Shown here piece by piece: positions 44,101-51,664 of a DNA stretch of 64,000 bases. Position 1 is the stretch's first letter, and each line of letters begins with the position of its first letter. The stretch is taken from NCBI GenBank assembly GCA_910574935.1, contig CAJTCU010000004.1, positions 62,001 to 126,000 of the forward strand, given 5' to 3'. The DNA is from Oscillospiraceae bacterium (GTDB lineage: Bacteria; Bacillota; Clostridia; Oscillospirales; Acutalibacteraceae). Made by a program: the position numbers and the translations under genes. The notes beneath the pieces are model-generated. The model was given only the letters and a program-made list of their open reading frames with translations, did not search any database and was not told the origin of the DNA.

Positions 44101-46116
44101 TCGCTGGGGGTCGGGCACCAGCAAATGGCCCTTCTGAGAAAGGTCCTCTCCCTCGTACCAAACTTGAATGCTATACGCCCGCAGGTAACGGGGATAATTG
44201 CCATCCAGCCGAGGCGCCCACAGCACAGCCTGAAGATCCACCGGCTCCTTGAAGGTAACGATTACGTGTTCGTTACCATACCAGTTCCGAGCAGTCCAGT
44301 GGGTACGGTAGTCTCCGTCAATGAGATTGTTGGGGGAAAAAGGCGCGGCCTGGGTGTACTCGCCGGGCGCATAGTTATTGGGGTCCGCCAGACGGATGCT
44401 CTCGATCTTGGAGCGGTCCAGCAGGCCGGACTTAGGCAGGTCTGCCGGGGGAGAGTAGTCCACTGCCCGGGGGGTCCCCTCGGAAATTCGGGACTGGCCG
44501 CTTTTGCCAATCTCGTTGCCAGCCACTACATACACCGAATAGGTAACGCCATTTTTTAGGGAGGGAATATTTACATTGGTAGATACCAGCTGGCCGCCTG
44601 CCTGCCGGTATGCCTGCTGAGAATCCTTTTCCTTATAATATACCTCATAAAAAGTGGCAGACTCCGCCGCTTTCCAAGAAACCGCCAAAGCGCTGTCCAG
44701 CTCGGTGATAGACACCATATCCGGGGCATTGGGCTTTTTGGCTGGCTGCGGCGTGGCTGAAACCGCCGGGCAGGCCTCGCCGGACCAGCCCTCGGCAGTG
44801 GGCGTTACCTGGAACCAATATGTCTTTAGGTTGTCCAGCCCACTAATCTGGGCATAGGGCGTAGTAACATCCAGCGTCTTTACACTTCCCGCGCTGCCGT
44901 CGGGCCAATAAGCCACCTGATAGCCGGTGACGTTGGGCAGGCCCCGCCACTTGAGATTTACCAGCTCACTGCCCGCTGTAGCCGTTAGGCCAGAGACCAC
45001 CCGGTTGGGGGCCACAGGGTTTTCGGGCACAATATCCTTCAAAAACTGGATGGACTCTACAGAGACCGTGCCCGTCTCTGTAGCTGTCACCGTAATGGTG
45101 ATTTTCTTCACGGGCACTCGTTTGCCTAGAACAATGGTAATGGTGGCGCTGCCCTCCCTGGGGTCAATGGCCCTTACGCCGGCAGGCAGGGCGGTATCCA
45201 TGGGAATATTCTCCGTCTCCCCAGTGGTATACTCCACTGCCACGGTTCCGGACTGAATGCCCCCCACCCTGGGGGTCACAATGGTCACCTGCTCCATTTC
45301 CACCGGCGTGGTAAAGCCAATGGGGAGCTCCACCGATCCCCCGGCAGCGGCAATAGACACCCCAGAGTCCGAGCTCCCGGCGCTAAACAGACCATCCCAG
45401 CTGCCCGAAACCAGCTGCACCGCCGACAAGGCGTCCAGGTCCACAGGAGGCGCCAGCAGGGCGCCATCCAGCAGTTCCGCATCTCCCTGGGCCCCAATAT
45501 TGCAGTTTAGATATGCCAGGTCTACCACGTCAATCTTCTCGTCGCCATTAAAATCATACGTAGCATAGCTGGCTCTGTCTCCAGAGGCCAGATGTTGGGA
45601 AAGCTGTTCCCGGTCCGCCGCGTCTACCACGCCATCTCCGTTCACATCTCCAAGGGTAAAGGTGGCGTCTCCGGTGCCCAAGTTTAGGTGGCGGGAGTAC
45701 TCCCCCAAAACCACCTCTTGGGTGTAGGTTTTATATCCCTGTCCTGTAAAAGTGAGGGTGTAGGTATCTCTGGGCAGATCAAATATGGTAAAAGCAATAT
45801 ACTTGGGCCAGCCGGTGGCGTCCTGGCCGCCATCAGCGTTCCGGGCCTCCAGCGCGGCCTGATATTGCCCCAAGACTGTAGCCTCTGTATCCCACAGTTC
45901 AATCTGTCCCAGCTCTTCCTCCCCACGGCGCAGGGTAACCCTTACATCGTGGTTTTGCAGAGCATCCAGGGATTGGGCGTAGTCCAGACGTAACGTGGCC
46001 TGAAGCTGCCCGGTAACCAAATCCGCCTGAGGGGTAGCCGCCGCCTGGACCGGTATTCCGGAAAACAGCAGCGCAGCCGCCATAAACGCGGACAAAAGCC
46101 TGGTGCGTAGTTTCAT
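41167..46116 (-). CDS. Secreted M60 (enhancin/mucinase-type) metallopeptidase with dockerin, FN3 and discoidin modules
   Basis: A 1649-residue exported peptidase. In order: signal peptide (1-27); a CnaB-like beta domain (~30-150); a dockerin-like pair of calcium loops (~157-207: DVNGDGVVDAADREQL and DFNGDEKIDVVDLAYL); a beta domain to ~365; two FN3 domains (~370-560); a discoidin/F5-8C-type domain (~575-750, IDGDYRTHWTARNWYGNEH); a helical stretch; then the M60 unit with HEIGHNMDKLGRAE at 1093-1106 (HExxHx8E). M60 enzymes cleave mucins and other O-glycoproteins. The C-terminal ~400 residues are FN3-like and beta-rich. AAAGGA is 8 nt before the ATG at 46116; an ATG at 46122 is too close. It forms an operon with the SLH protein. 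Confidence 0.92.
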   Translation of the reverse strand: MKLRTRLLSAFMAAALLFSGIPVQAAATPQADLVTGQLQATLRLDYAQSLDALQNHDVRVTLRRGEEELGQIELWDTEATVLGQYQAALEARNADGGQDATGWPKYIAFTIFDLPRDTYTLTFTGQGYKTYTQEVVLGEYSRHLNLGTGDATFTLGDVNGDGVVDAADREQLSQHLASGDRASYATYDFNGDEKIDVVDLAYLNCNIGAQGDAELLDGALLAPPVDLDALSAVQLVSGSWDGLFSAGSSDSGVSIAAAGGSVELPIGFTTPVEMEQVTIVTPRVGGIQSGTVAVEYTTGETENIPMDTALPAGVRAIDPREGSATITIVLGKRVPVKKITITVTATETGTVSVESIQFLKDIVPENPVAPNRVVSGLTATAGSELVNLKWRGLPNVTGYQVAYWPDGSAGSVKTLDVTTPYAQISGLDNLKTYWFQVTPTAEGWSGEACPAVSATPQPAKKPNAPDMVSITELDSALAVSWKAAESATFYEVYYKEKDSQQAYRQAGGQLVSTNVNIPSLKNGVTYSVYVVAGNEIGKSGQSRISEGTPRAVDYSPPADLPKSGLLDRSKIESIRLADPNNYAPGEYTQAAPFSPNNLIDGDYRTHWTARNWYGNEHVIVTFKEPVDLQAVLWAPRLDGNYPRYLRAYSIQVWYEGEDLSQKGHLLVPDPQRGGQDNNGGTGGGDVLTWPNIPNQSSIPSKRFGVLPFGPEKQVKQISVAVEQAAYNLVNCSELMFMEYDPAHCLPEEIAGLFTSELRTQLKPGVDKAKIDSLLARLNSDEKYYYLHIQALRDELALAQELLNGSSSSGAMLNGVQSRSSGADSAKYSQGGSELQPLGVAAKANQEITVYAQGIPQGGKLTVYASQFNAEASQWLSSMGEVQNGRNILLTPKIGSQNTERGGSLYFTYTGPDPQNVQLHVRRATDVPVLELSNWYAMTEAAKRNAITSYLEELENYVAKNNFNNTNKTTSCLNVTEISTPTMLLSLPALAVQNSAPTLGAKSESLFNAVLAWEDLMHICKTTQGIDNTYSKNDMQSRQNVRCMQMFSGAFMYAAGNHIGIGYNSCAGMVGGRPISQLGSGATSNGLFGWGIAHEIGHNMDKLGRAEITNNLYSLMVQTYDGGANILPSRLENSGKYAAVFNKTAQGQLGASNDVFVQLAMYWQLHLAYDGKDQPMDFYNRFFKAWKSGEYLKDLAGLNLSYDEKVALTASGVAGRNLTDFFTHWGMKLSDNVLARLSTYSKETRAIWYLNDQSRRNRLNNTSQGYAELMVTAEKKGDTQVELKLSGSGTNVQGYEILRNNKAIAFVPENSFSGGLLYTDEISAGNHLTYSYTVKTYDTLGNLVHTASTNQIRIAYDKTVPASSYRVANTGGSLVFELEEETAVSGLKIMGVPTSGAYTVEITDKDGKVFTFQKDFGQGVASVDEKDAVLHYFTKPGAAAGDARIWTYDVKKIVVTDPSGILTTSNVRLLSYVGDDVAFLTDASGFVGRLSEDYTYGEGGSQQVVKKGTLVIAGTYRGNPIYNSIRVRGKFTTTKTVVNEDGTEEVKVEESQRDIDGETLMFAEVPADGEVSEISNGLFLFIPNVQKEAELQGATHCDGVNLLPSQIMVQMDCLDDPNNPAGPRRTTAQTLWTNSPGGTDLPEIRLEEGN

Positions 46117-46140
46117 GTTCATCTTCCTTTCTACAGTAAG

Positions 46141-46189
46141 TTGGCGATAGAATACATCGCAGCAAGGAGTTCAACCAAATAATCGCCAA
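46141..46189. promoter_or_regulatory. 8-bp inverted repeat in the leader of the M60 operon
   Basis: TTGGCGAT (46141-46148) and ATCGCCAA (46182-46189) are perfect complements 33 nt apart between promoter and start codon. It may be an operator pair or an mRNA stem just before the ribosome site. Confidence 0.4.
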
Positions 46190-46213
46190 ATTTGACAATC
46201 TCTGTAATAAAAT

Positions 46214-46242
46214 ATTATATCAACTTCTCCTTTGGCTGGCAA
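46214..46242 (-). promoter_or_regulatory. Promoter of the M60/SLH operon
   Basis: On the minus strand TTGCCA, 17-nt spacer, TATAAT; about 95 nt of leader. Confidence 0.7.
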
Positions 46243-46273
46243 GATGCTATTTTGCACAATTTGTCTTTTCTTG

Positions 46274-46313
46274 AAAAAAGGAAGCCCCTGCGGTACCAGG
46301 AGCTCACTTTTTT
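46274..46313. terminator. Bidirectional terminator between the acetyltransferase and the M60 operon
   Basis: AGCCCCTG and CAGGAGCT pair with one mismatch around 6 nt, flanked by AAAAAA and TTTTTT. Confidence 0.6.
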
Positions 46314-46388
46314 CTATATCATTCGTTAATACCAAGGACTGCACACAATACCATGTAGAAGCCATTCCACTTTATCGTCTTAAAGGCC

Positions 46389-46480
46389 CTTAGCTTCGTA
46401 TTACACAGTCAGATTTTCCATTAGCGGACACAGGCCGCGCACAGTCATTCCCGCAATCAGCAAGCAAATTTTGTGTACTA
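46389..46480. repeat. Possible relic of a family 1 element
   Basis: CGTATTACACAGTCAGATTT resembles the family 1 interior (CGTATTGCACAGTCAGATTT), and CAGCAAGCAAATTTTG recalls its CTGCAAGCAAG part, but no terminal repeats remain. Confidence 0.35.
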
Positions 46481-46499
46481 TAACCAAACAAGATAATCC

Positions 46500-47081
46500 T
46501 CAAGGCTCTGGCTGTGAATTCTGCGACACGGCTTTAAAATAGTCCTCTCGCAGCAGGGAGTAGCACACGTCATCACAAATCTTTCCATCAAAGCGCTTAC
46601 TAGCCCAGGGGACGACCCCCTCCCGGCGGAAGCCGCACTTTTCAATGACCCTCTTTGACCGCAAGTTATCCGCATAGTGGCTAATGCCCATTACATCTAC
46701 CTTTCGTTTCTCAAAGGCATAGTGCACCATAGCCCCCAGGGCCTCGGTCATATAGCCCTGGCCCCACTGGTCCCGGCGCAGCTCGTAGCCTACGGAGAGG
46801 CTATTCACATGAAAACGGCGCAGATCCGTTTGAAACTTGATGCGTCCCACCACCTCGCCAGTATCCTTTAGCGTAATGGCATAGCACATCTCATTGCGGA
46901 CATCCCGGGCCAGCATAGAGGCCGCCTCTTCCAAATTTTGGACTGGCCGGCATCCGGCGGGCGCCATTACCTCCAGGTCTGAAACGATCCTGACATAATC
47001 CGCCAGATCTCTGTGCTTCCACCGCCGTAAAACCAGCCGCCTGGTCTCCATCTGGTCCCTAAACCTTTGAAAGAATTTCAC
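46500..47081 (-). CDS. GNAT acetyltransferase (RimJ/RimL type)
   Basis: A 193-residue acetyl-CoA-dependent transferase. METRRLVLRRWKHRDLADYV opens the fold; SVGYELRRDQWGQGYMTEAL is the acetyl-CoA site, and NLRSKRVIEKCGFRREGVV the end motif. Such proteins acetylate ribosomal proteins or small molecules; the target is unknown. The start appears to be a GTG at 47081 behind AGGAG; an internal ATG at residue 11 is the alternative. Next to, but apparently separate from, the methyltransferase gene upstream. Confidence 0.85.
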   Translation of the reverse strand: MKFFQRFRDQMETRRLVLRRWKHRDLADYVRIVSDLEVMAPAGCRPVQNLEEAASMLARDVRNEMCYAITLKDTGEVVGRIKFQTDLRRFHVNSLSVGYELRRDQWGQGYMTEALGAMVHYAFEKRKVDVMGISHYADNLRSKRVIEKCGFRREGVVPWASKRFDGKICDDVCYSLLREDYFKAVSQNSQPEP

Positions 47082-47124
47082 CGGTCTCCTCTCCCCTCTG
47101 CCACCGGTGCGGCAAAACGCCTGA

Positions 47125-48240
47125 TTATTTCCACTTGAAGTACTGGTAAAACTGACAGCGTATCATCCCATTATACAGCTTCCGGCGCTTGTCCGCCGGC
47201 CGGCCGAACAGCGTCTCAAAGGTCTCATCTGGGGTGATCACCCCGTAGCTCCACCCTTGCCGGCGCTGAAACACCCGGCCCATGTCCCGATAGATCTTTG
47301 CCGCGGCTTTCTGGTCCAGCAGGCGCTGACCATAGGGCGGGTTGCACACCACGCAGCCAAAGGGGCCCTCTTCATAAAAATCCAGAATTGCCCTCTCTTT
47401 CACAGCCACGGCCCCCGCCACCCCGGCACGCCGGACATTTTCCAGGCTTAGCGCCACTGCGGCGGGATCAATATCATATCCCGTGGCGTGAAAACCCACG
47501 TCCTGCCCTTCCAAATCTCGGGCCCGGTCCCTTTCCCTCTGCCAAAGAGTCTGGGAAGTTTCCCGCCAGGCCTCTGCCGCAAAGGGCCGGTTTACCCCCG
47601 GAGCCCTATTTTTTGCCAGCAGGGCCGCTTCAATAAGCAGAGTCCCCGAGCCGCAGAAAGGGTCAAAGAAACTTCCGTCCGGCCGCACCCGCATTAGCTT
47701 GACCAAAGCCGCCGCCAAAGTCTCTTTAATGGGTGCAACAGAAGAGGCGGGGCGGTAGCCTCTTTTGTGCAGACCCGCCCCGCTGGCGTCTATGGTGATA
47801 CTCGCCTGATCCTTCATGATACGGAACCGCACCCGGTGCTGGGGCCCCTCCTCTGAAAACCATCCCAGCCGGTACCGGGTTTTCAGACGTTCTACAATGG
47901 CTTTTTTGATAACGGCCTGGCAGTCTGGCACACTGTGCAGCCGGCTGTTTAGGCTGCTGCCCGTTACGGGAAAAGCGTCCTCTTTTCCCAGGAACTCCTC
48001 CCAGTGCAGGGCTTTTACCCCCTGGAAGAGTTCCTCAAAACTTGCCGCCCGGAACTCACCCAAAAGCAGGCCTATCCGTTCCGCGTAACGGCTGTTGATA
48101 TTGGCCCGGGCCAGCAACTCCGGCCCCCCGGAAAACAGCACCCGGCCGTTCTCCGCCCGCACCTCTTCACAGCCCATCTCTCTTAGTTCTTCTGCCACCA
48201 GGCCTTCTACGCCCAGCAGACAGGGAGCGCAATAGTTCAT
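47125..48240 (-). CDS. THUMP-domain RNA methyltransferase (RlmL/YpsC family)
   Basis: A 371-residue class I RNA guanine-N2 methyltransferase. The N-terminus has a ferredoxin-like plus THUMP region (~1-155), and the catalytic part shows FFDPFCGSGTLLIEAALLAKN for SAM binding and the NPPY motif VVCNPPYGQRLLDQ. This matches YpsC/RlmL-N proteins that methylate 23S rRNA. Its ATG overlaps the hpf stop by 4 nt (ATGA), so it is translated with hpf. Exact rRNA position is inferred from family. Confidence 0.92.
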   Translation of the reverse strand: MNYCAPCLLGVEGLVAEELREMGCEEVRAENGRVLFSGGPELLARANINSRYAERIGLLLGEFRAASFEELFQGVKALHWEEFLGKEDAFPVTGSSLNSRLHSVPDCQAVIKKAIVERLKTRYRLGWFSEEGPQHRVRFRIMKDQASITIDASGAGLHKRGYRPASSVAPIKETLAAALVKLMRVRPDGSFFDPFCGSGTLLIEAALLAKNRAPGVNRPFAAEAWRETSQTLWQRERDRARDLEGQDVGFHATGYDIDPAAVALSLENVRRAGVAGAVAVKERAILDFYEEGPFGCVVCNPPYGQRLLDQKAAAKIYRDMGRVFQRRQGWSYGVITPDETFETLFGRPADKRRKLYNGMIRCQFYQYFKWK

Positions 48241-48764
48241 TTCTCTTCCGGCACCAGCAGGCCGTATTCCCCGTTCTTCCGGTGGTAGACCACATTGATT
48301 TCTCCTGTCTGGTCATCCCGGAACATAAAGAACTCGTGGTTCAGCATGTTCATCTGCATAATAGCCTCTTCAGCGGTCATCACCTTCACCACAAAGCGTT
48401 TGGTGCGGGAAACCGCCAGCTCTTCTTCTGGCTCGTCGTAGTAGGCATCCGCAAATTCCATGCCCGGGTTTACCTTCTTTGCTTTTTCCAGGCGGGTCTT
48501 GTTCCGGCGCATCTGCCGTCCCAGGGCGGCCACTACATGATCCAGGGCCTCGTTCATGTCTTGAGAGGTCTCTTCTGCCCGACAGATAATGCCCCTCTGG
48601 CGAATGGTTATCTCAACAGTCTGGCGGTTGCGCTCCACAGTTACAGTGACCACAGCCTCGGCGTCCTCGTCGAAGATACGGTCGAATTTGGCCAATTTCT
48701 TCTCGGCCAGCTCTTTAAAATTGTTGCGGAGATTCACTTTTCTGCCAATAATGGTAATTTTCAT
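48237..48764 (-). CDS. hpf: Ribosome hibernation promoting factor, long form
   Basis: Binds the 30S subunit and drives formation of inactive 100S dimers in stationary phase. The 175-residue protein has the N-terminal HPF/YfiA domain (MKITIIGRKVNLRNNFKELA; QTVEITIRQRGIICRAEETS) and the C-terminal dimerisation domain (MTAEEAIMQMNMLNHEFFMF ... VYHRKNGEYGLLVPE), so it is the long form typical of Firmicutes. AAGGAGG lies 8 nt before the ATG; the leader contains a GTCCGC/GCGGAC hairpin at 48784-48799. Confidence 0.95.
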   Translation of the reverse strand: MKITIIGRKVNLRNNFKELAEKKLAKFDRIFDEDAEAVVTVTVERNRQTVEITIRQRGIICRAEETSQDMNEALDHVVAALGRQMRRNKTRLEKAKKVNPGMEFADAYYDEPEEELAVSRTKRFVVKVMTAEEAIMQMNMLNHEFFMFRDDQTGEINVVYHRKNGEYGLLVPEEK

Positions 48765-48818
48765 GTTTCTTTCCTCCTTCTATGTCCGCTCCCGCGGACC
48801 CACTTTCTATGTATCCAT

Positions 48819-48847
48819 ATTTTAGCACAATTTACAAAAGATTGCAA
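48819..48847 (-). promoter_or_regulatory. Promoter of hpf
   Basis: On the minus strand TTGCAA, 17-nt spacer, TAAAAT, about 55 nt upstream of the start. Confidence 0.65.
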
Positions 48848-48921
48848 GGCCCAGAGAGAAAACTATTGCTTTTAATTATAGAGGTTTCAAACTCCAGGCT
48901 TTCGGCACACAATGCCCTCTC

Positions 48922-49761
48922 TTACAGCGTAACGGTCTTATGTCTAGTCACGTGGCAGCCCACATTCACTGCCACAGGTAACCCCGCAATGTGAGTGGGG
49001 TACGTCTCAATATTTACGCACAAGGCCGTTACCCTGCCTCCAAAGCCTTGGGGACCCACCCCGGTGGCATTCACTGCCTCCAGCATCTTGGCCTCCAGCC
49101 CGGCGTAATAGGGGTCTGGGTTCCGCTGGTCCACATCCCGGCAAAGAGCCTGCTTGGCCAGCTGGGCACATAGCTCAAAGTCGCCGCCAATGCCCACCCC
49201 CAGCACCACTGGGGGACAGGGGTTGCCTCCCGCCTCTTTTACGGTTTCTGCCACAAAGCGGAGGATGTCCTCCTCTCCTGCCGCCGGAGTAAACATTTTT
49301 AGGCGGCTCATGTTCTCGCTGCCAAAGCCCTTGGGGGCCACGGTCAGCTTCAGCTGGTCCCCGGGCACCAGCCGCACGTGCAGCACAGCTGGGGTGTTGT
49401 CTCCGGTATTTTCCCTGCGCAGAGGGTCCCCCACCACCGAGCACCTTAGCAGCCCTTTAAGATAACCCGCCCGGACTCCCTGGTTCACCGCATCCTCAAA
49501 GCTTCCGTTAATATGTACCTCCTGACCCACCTGGGCAAACACCACGGCCATACCGGTGTCTTGGCAGATAGGGACCTGCATCTCTCGGGCCGCATCCAAA
49601 TTTCGGGCCAAGTCCTCCATCACTGGCTTGGCAATGGGGCTGGTCTCTTGGGTGGCCGCGCCTCGTACCAGAGCCTCCAGGCTAGGGGGCAACTCTCGAT
49701 TTGCCTCAACACAAAGATGCTCCACCGCTTTTGTGATCTCTTTGGCATCGATCTCTCGCAT
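48922..49761 (-). CDS. Class I fumarate hydratase, alpha (N-terminal) subunit
   Basis: Iron-sulfur hydro-lyase subunit of the fumarase/L(+)-tartrate dehydratase family. The 279-residue protein shows the cluster ligand motif VPICQDTGMAVVF, a second cysteine segment in NPCPPVVLGVGIGGDFELCA, NTGDNTPAVLHVRLVPGD and PKGFGSENMSRLKMFTPAAG. The two-subunit form normally needs a beta subunit encoded directly downstream, but here hpf follows and no beta gene lies within the window on either side, so the partner must be elsewhere or lost. Its start follows a decayed stretch; no clear promoter seen beyond a TATAAT at 49945-49960. Confidence 0.9.
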   Translation of the reverse strand: MREIDAKEITKAVEHLCVEANRELPPSLEALVRGAATQETSPIAKPVMEDLARNLDAAREMQVPICQDTGMAVVFAQVGQEVHINGSFEDAVNQGVRAGYLKGLLRCSVVGDPLRRENTGDNTPAVLHVRLVPGDQLKLTVAPKGFGSENMSRLKMFTPAAGEEDILRFVAETVKEAGGNPCPPVVLGVGIGGDFELCAQLAKQALCRDVDQRNPDPYYAGLEAKMLEAVNATGVGPQGFGGRVTALCVNIETYPTHIAGLPVAVNVGCHVTRHKTVTL

Positions 49762-49789
49762 TTTTGCCTACCTCTATTCCCTTATATTT

Positions 49790-50100
49790 TTAGCAGTTCT
49801 GTCAAGCGTTCCGTGCGCCAGCCCGGCGTGTATGAAAGCTCCGCCAGCTGTTCCTTTGCTAAAGGTATACCCGGCCAGTAGCTCCACCCCTGCCAAATAG
49901 CGGCTGGCCTGTCTGCTGGAAAAGGTTTTAGGCAGACGAGTCAGTCTACTATTATAAATATAATATATATTTTTTCTCCTGCTTGTCCAGTACGTAGTGG
50001 ACCATAGCCCGTTGAACGCACAAAACCCAGGCGTTCCAGGCGGCGCAGAGCCTGCACAGTGGACATGGAGTCGCCGTAAAAGTATAGAAAGGGGGTGCTA
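49790..50100 (-). pseudogene. Decayed coding remnant upstream of the fumarase gene
   Basis: The minus strand carries two short coding-like pieces. Near 50085-49945 a frame reads MSTVQALRRLERLGFVRSTG, which looks like a winged-helix recognition segment. Near 49945-49792 another frame reads GIPLAKEQLAELSYTPGWRT and ends in ERLTELLKI with a TAA shortly before the fumarase start. Neither has a full domain. They may be fragments of one or two lost genes; no family is assigned. Confidence 0.4.
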
Positions 50101-50184
50101 GCATCCCCCACTTGCCCTCTTCATCTTATAGCGCCAGAATCTGCCGGCCCATTTTCCTTACTTTGCAAATTACAACCATCCTTA

Positions 50185-50216
50185 AAACAAAAACCGGCAG
50201 AGCTACCCCCGCCGGT
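50185..50216 (-). terminator. Terminator of the yab/divIC operon
   Basis: On the minus strand ACCGGC and GCCGGT enclose 14 nt and are followed by TTTTTGTTTT, 57 nt after the yabR stop. Confidence 0.7.
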
Positions 50217-50272
50217 ATGTGTTTTGTATCGTTCATGCTTTCTTTCTGCGGCCTGCGGCCAATAGGCCCTCT

Positions 50273-50770
50273 TTATTGCTTCTGCCCTCTGCGGGAATAA
50301 CCCCGGCGGCTCTCGTTGCCACGCTTCAGGTCAGACATCTTTTCGTCACTGGTCTGCTTAAAACGGGACATCATGTCCTCAAAGCTTCCGCTGTCGTTGC
50401 GGCGGCCCTGCCACTCAAAGTCGCCTGGACGGCCGGGTCCTGGCTGCGGCTCTGGGCGGGGCTGTCTGGGGGGCCTAGGCCCCGGCTTTCTATCTCCTTT
50501 TGGCCCCGGTCGGCGAGAACGCTGCTGCTCTTCCGGCGGAAGGGCCTTTTTAATAGAAAGGCTGATCTTGCCGTCTTCGTTAATAGCCAGCACCTTCACC
50601 TTTACCACCTGTCCCTCGGTAACGAAGTCCCGAATCTCGTTCACAAAGGTAGGCGCAATTTCCGAGATATGCACCATTCCGGTCTGTCCGCCCTCAAAGC
50701 CCACAAAGGCTCCAAACTTTGTAATGCCGGTCACTTTACCCTCATAAATTTCTCCAACCTCAAGCCGCAT
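50273..50770 (-). CDS. S1 domain RNA-binding protein (YabR-like)
   Basis: A 165-residue protein with one S1 domain (residues 1-72: GEIYEGKVTGITKFGAFVGF, GMVHISEIAPTFVNEIRDFV, VKVKVLAINEDGKISLSIKK) and a low-complexity Pro/Arg/Gly tail with GPRPPRQPRPEPQPGPGRPG. This matches YabR/general stress protein 13 of the B. subtilis yab cluster, thought to bind RNA or ribosomes. AGGAGG lies 12 nt before the ATG. It is last in the conserved order yabP-yabQ-divIC-yabR. Confidence 0.9.
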   Translation of the reverse strand: MRLEVGEIYEGKVTGITKFGAFVGFEGGQTGMVHISEIAPTFVNEIRDFVTEGQVVKVKVLAINEDGKISLSIKKALPPEEQQRSRRPGPKGDRKPGPRPPRQPRPEPQPGPGRPGDFEWQGRRNDSGSFEDMMSRFKQTSDEKMSDLKRGNESRRGYSRRGQKQ

Positions 50771-50833
50771 GATAAAGCGCTATCCTCCTCAAAGATTTTG
50801 ACTCTTTTCTGTTCTGTCGCCCAGCAAAGAACC

Positions 50834-51181
50834 TTAGTCGCCGCCTACGTCCACAAACACCCGCTCGTCAGGTCTGGCATAGCCCAGGTCCCTGCGGGCC
50901 CGCCGTTCGGCATAGTCCTGTAGGGCCCCTTCTTCGTTATCCAGGGTGTCTTTCAGCTCTTTATTCTTCTGATTTTGGGTATCCAGCAGCTCTTGCAGCT
51001 CTTGCAGCTGCTCTCGCTTTTCGACAATCTGGATCTGCCGCTCTACCAGAGACAGAAGCACCACCCCCGCCAAACAGAACACGGCCAGCTTTAGGAGAAA
51101 GCCACCCTTATATTTATTGCTGTGTTTTCCTCTGCTCAAAAGCGCTGCCTCCCTCTTGCCAATACGCTGGGTTATCTCCAT
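50834..51181 (-). CDS. divIC: Septum formation initiator, DivIC/FtsB type
   Basis: A 115-residue bitopic membrane protein of the divisome. A basic N-terminus (~1-27) leads to a membrane segment (LLKLAVFCLAGVVLLSLV) and then an extracytoplasmic coiled coil rich in Leu, Gln and Glu (REQLQELQELLDTQNQKNKE), ending ARRDLGYARPDERVFVDV, the typical DivIC/FtsB tail. Position between yabQ and yabR matches B. subtilis divIC. Confidence 0.9.
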   Translation of the reverse strand: MEITQRIGKREAALLSRGKHSNKYKGGFLLKLAVFCLAGVVLLSLVERQIQIVEKREQLQELQELLDTQNQKNKELKDTLDNEEGALQDYAERRARRDLGYARPDERVFVDVGGD

Positions 51182-51199
51182 TCCATTATATACTAGTTT

Positions 51200-51664
51200 T
51201 CATAAGTTTTTCAAGTGCTTTTTGCGATTTTTCTTCCTCGGCCCGAATTTTTTTCTCTTTTTACCGGCTTTTGGGGGCCTAGGCAGCTTATTTTTCAGAA
51301 AAACAAAAGCCCTTAGCAGCGGCCTGCCCACCAACCGCCCAAACAAGGCCCCCAGCTTTGCCCTTAACCATTTTAGGCCCCGGGCCAGCCTGCCCAGCAG
51401 CGGGGCCAGGGCGGCCACCATCCCCCAGCCGCCCAAAAGCTGCAAAGACACCTGAAAGAAGCGTAGCCGGCCTTTATCCAAAGCCAGAGCGCAAAGAAAG
51501 GCCGCCGCGGCGCACACCACACAGAAAAGCACATCCATTATCGCCTGGCAAAACCTGCCGCCCCGCAGCAACAGCCGGATAAGCTGAAGCAGCAGAAAAA
51601 ACAGCCCCAGCAAAGCGCCGGTTCCCATACACAGGCCCCAGGCGGGCCAGGTAACGGCGGTCAT
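51200..51664 (-). CDS. yabQ: Spore cortex biosynthesis protein YabQ
   Basis: A 154-residue membrane protein needed for spore cortex in B. subtilis. Several hydrophobic segments (GLCMGTGALLGLFFLLLQLI; AIMDVLFCVVCAAAAFLCAL; LLGGWGMVAALAPLLG) are followed by a strongly basic tail (GKKRKKFGPRKKNRKKHLKN). Sequence is weakly conserved across the family; the call relies on topology and its place after yabP. It overlaps yabP by 4 nt. Confidence 0.85.
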   Translation of the reverse strand: MTAVTWPAWGLCMGTGALLGLFFLLLQLIRLLLRGGRFCQAIMDVLFCVVCAAAAFLCALALDKGRLRFFQVSLQLLGGWGMVAALAPLLGRLARGLKWLRAKLGALFGRLVGRPLLRAFVFLKNKLPRPPKAGKKRKKFGPRKKNRKKHLKNL

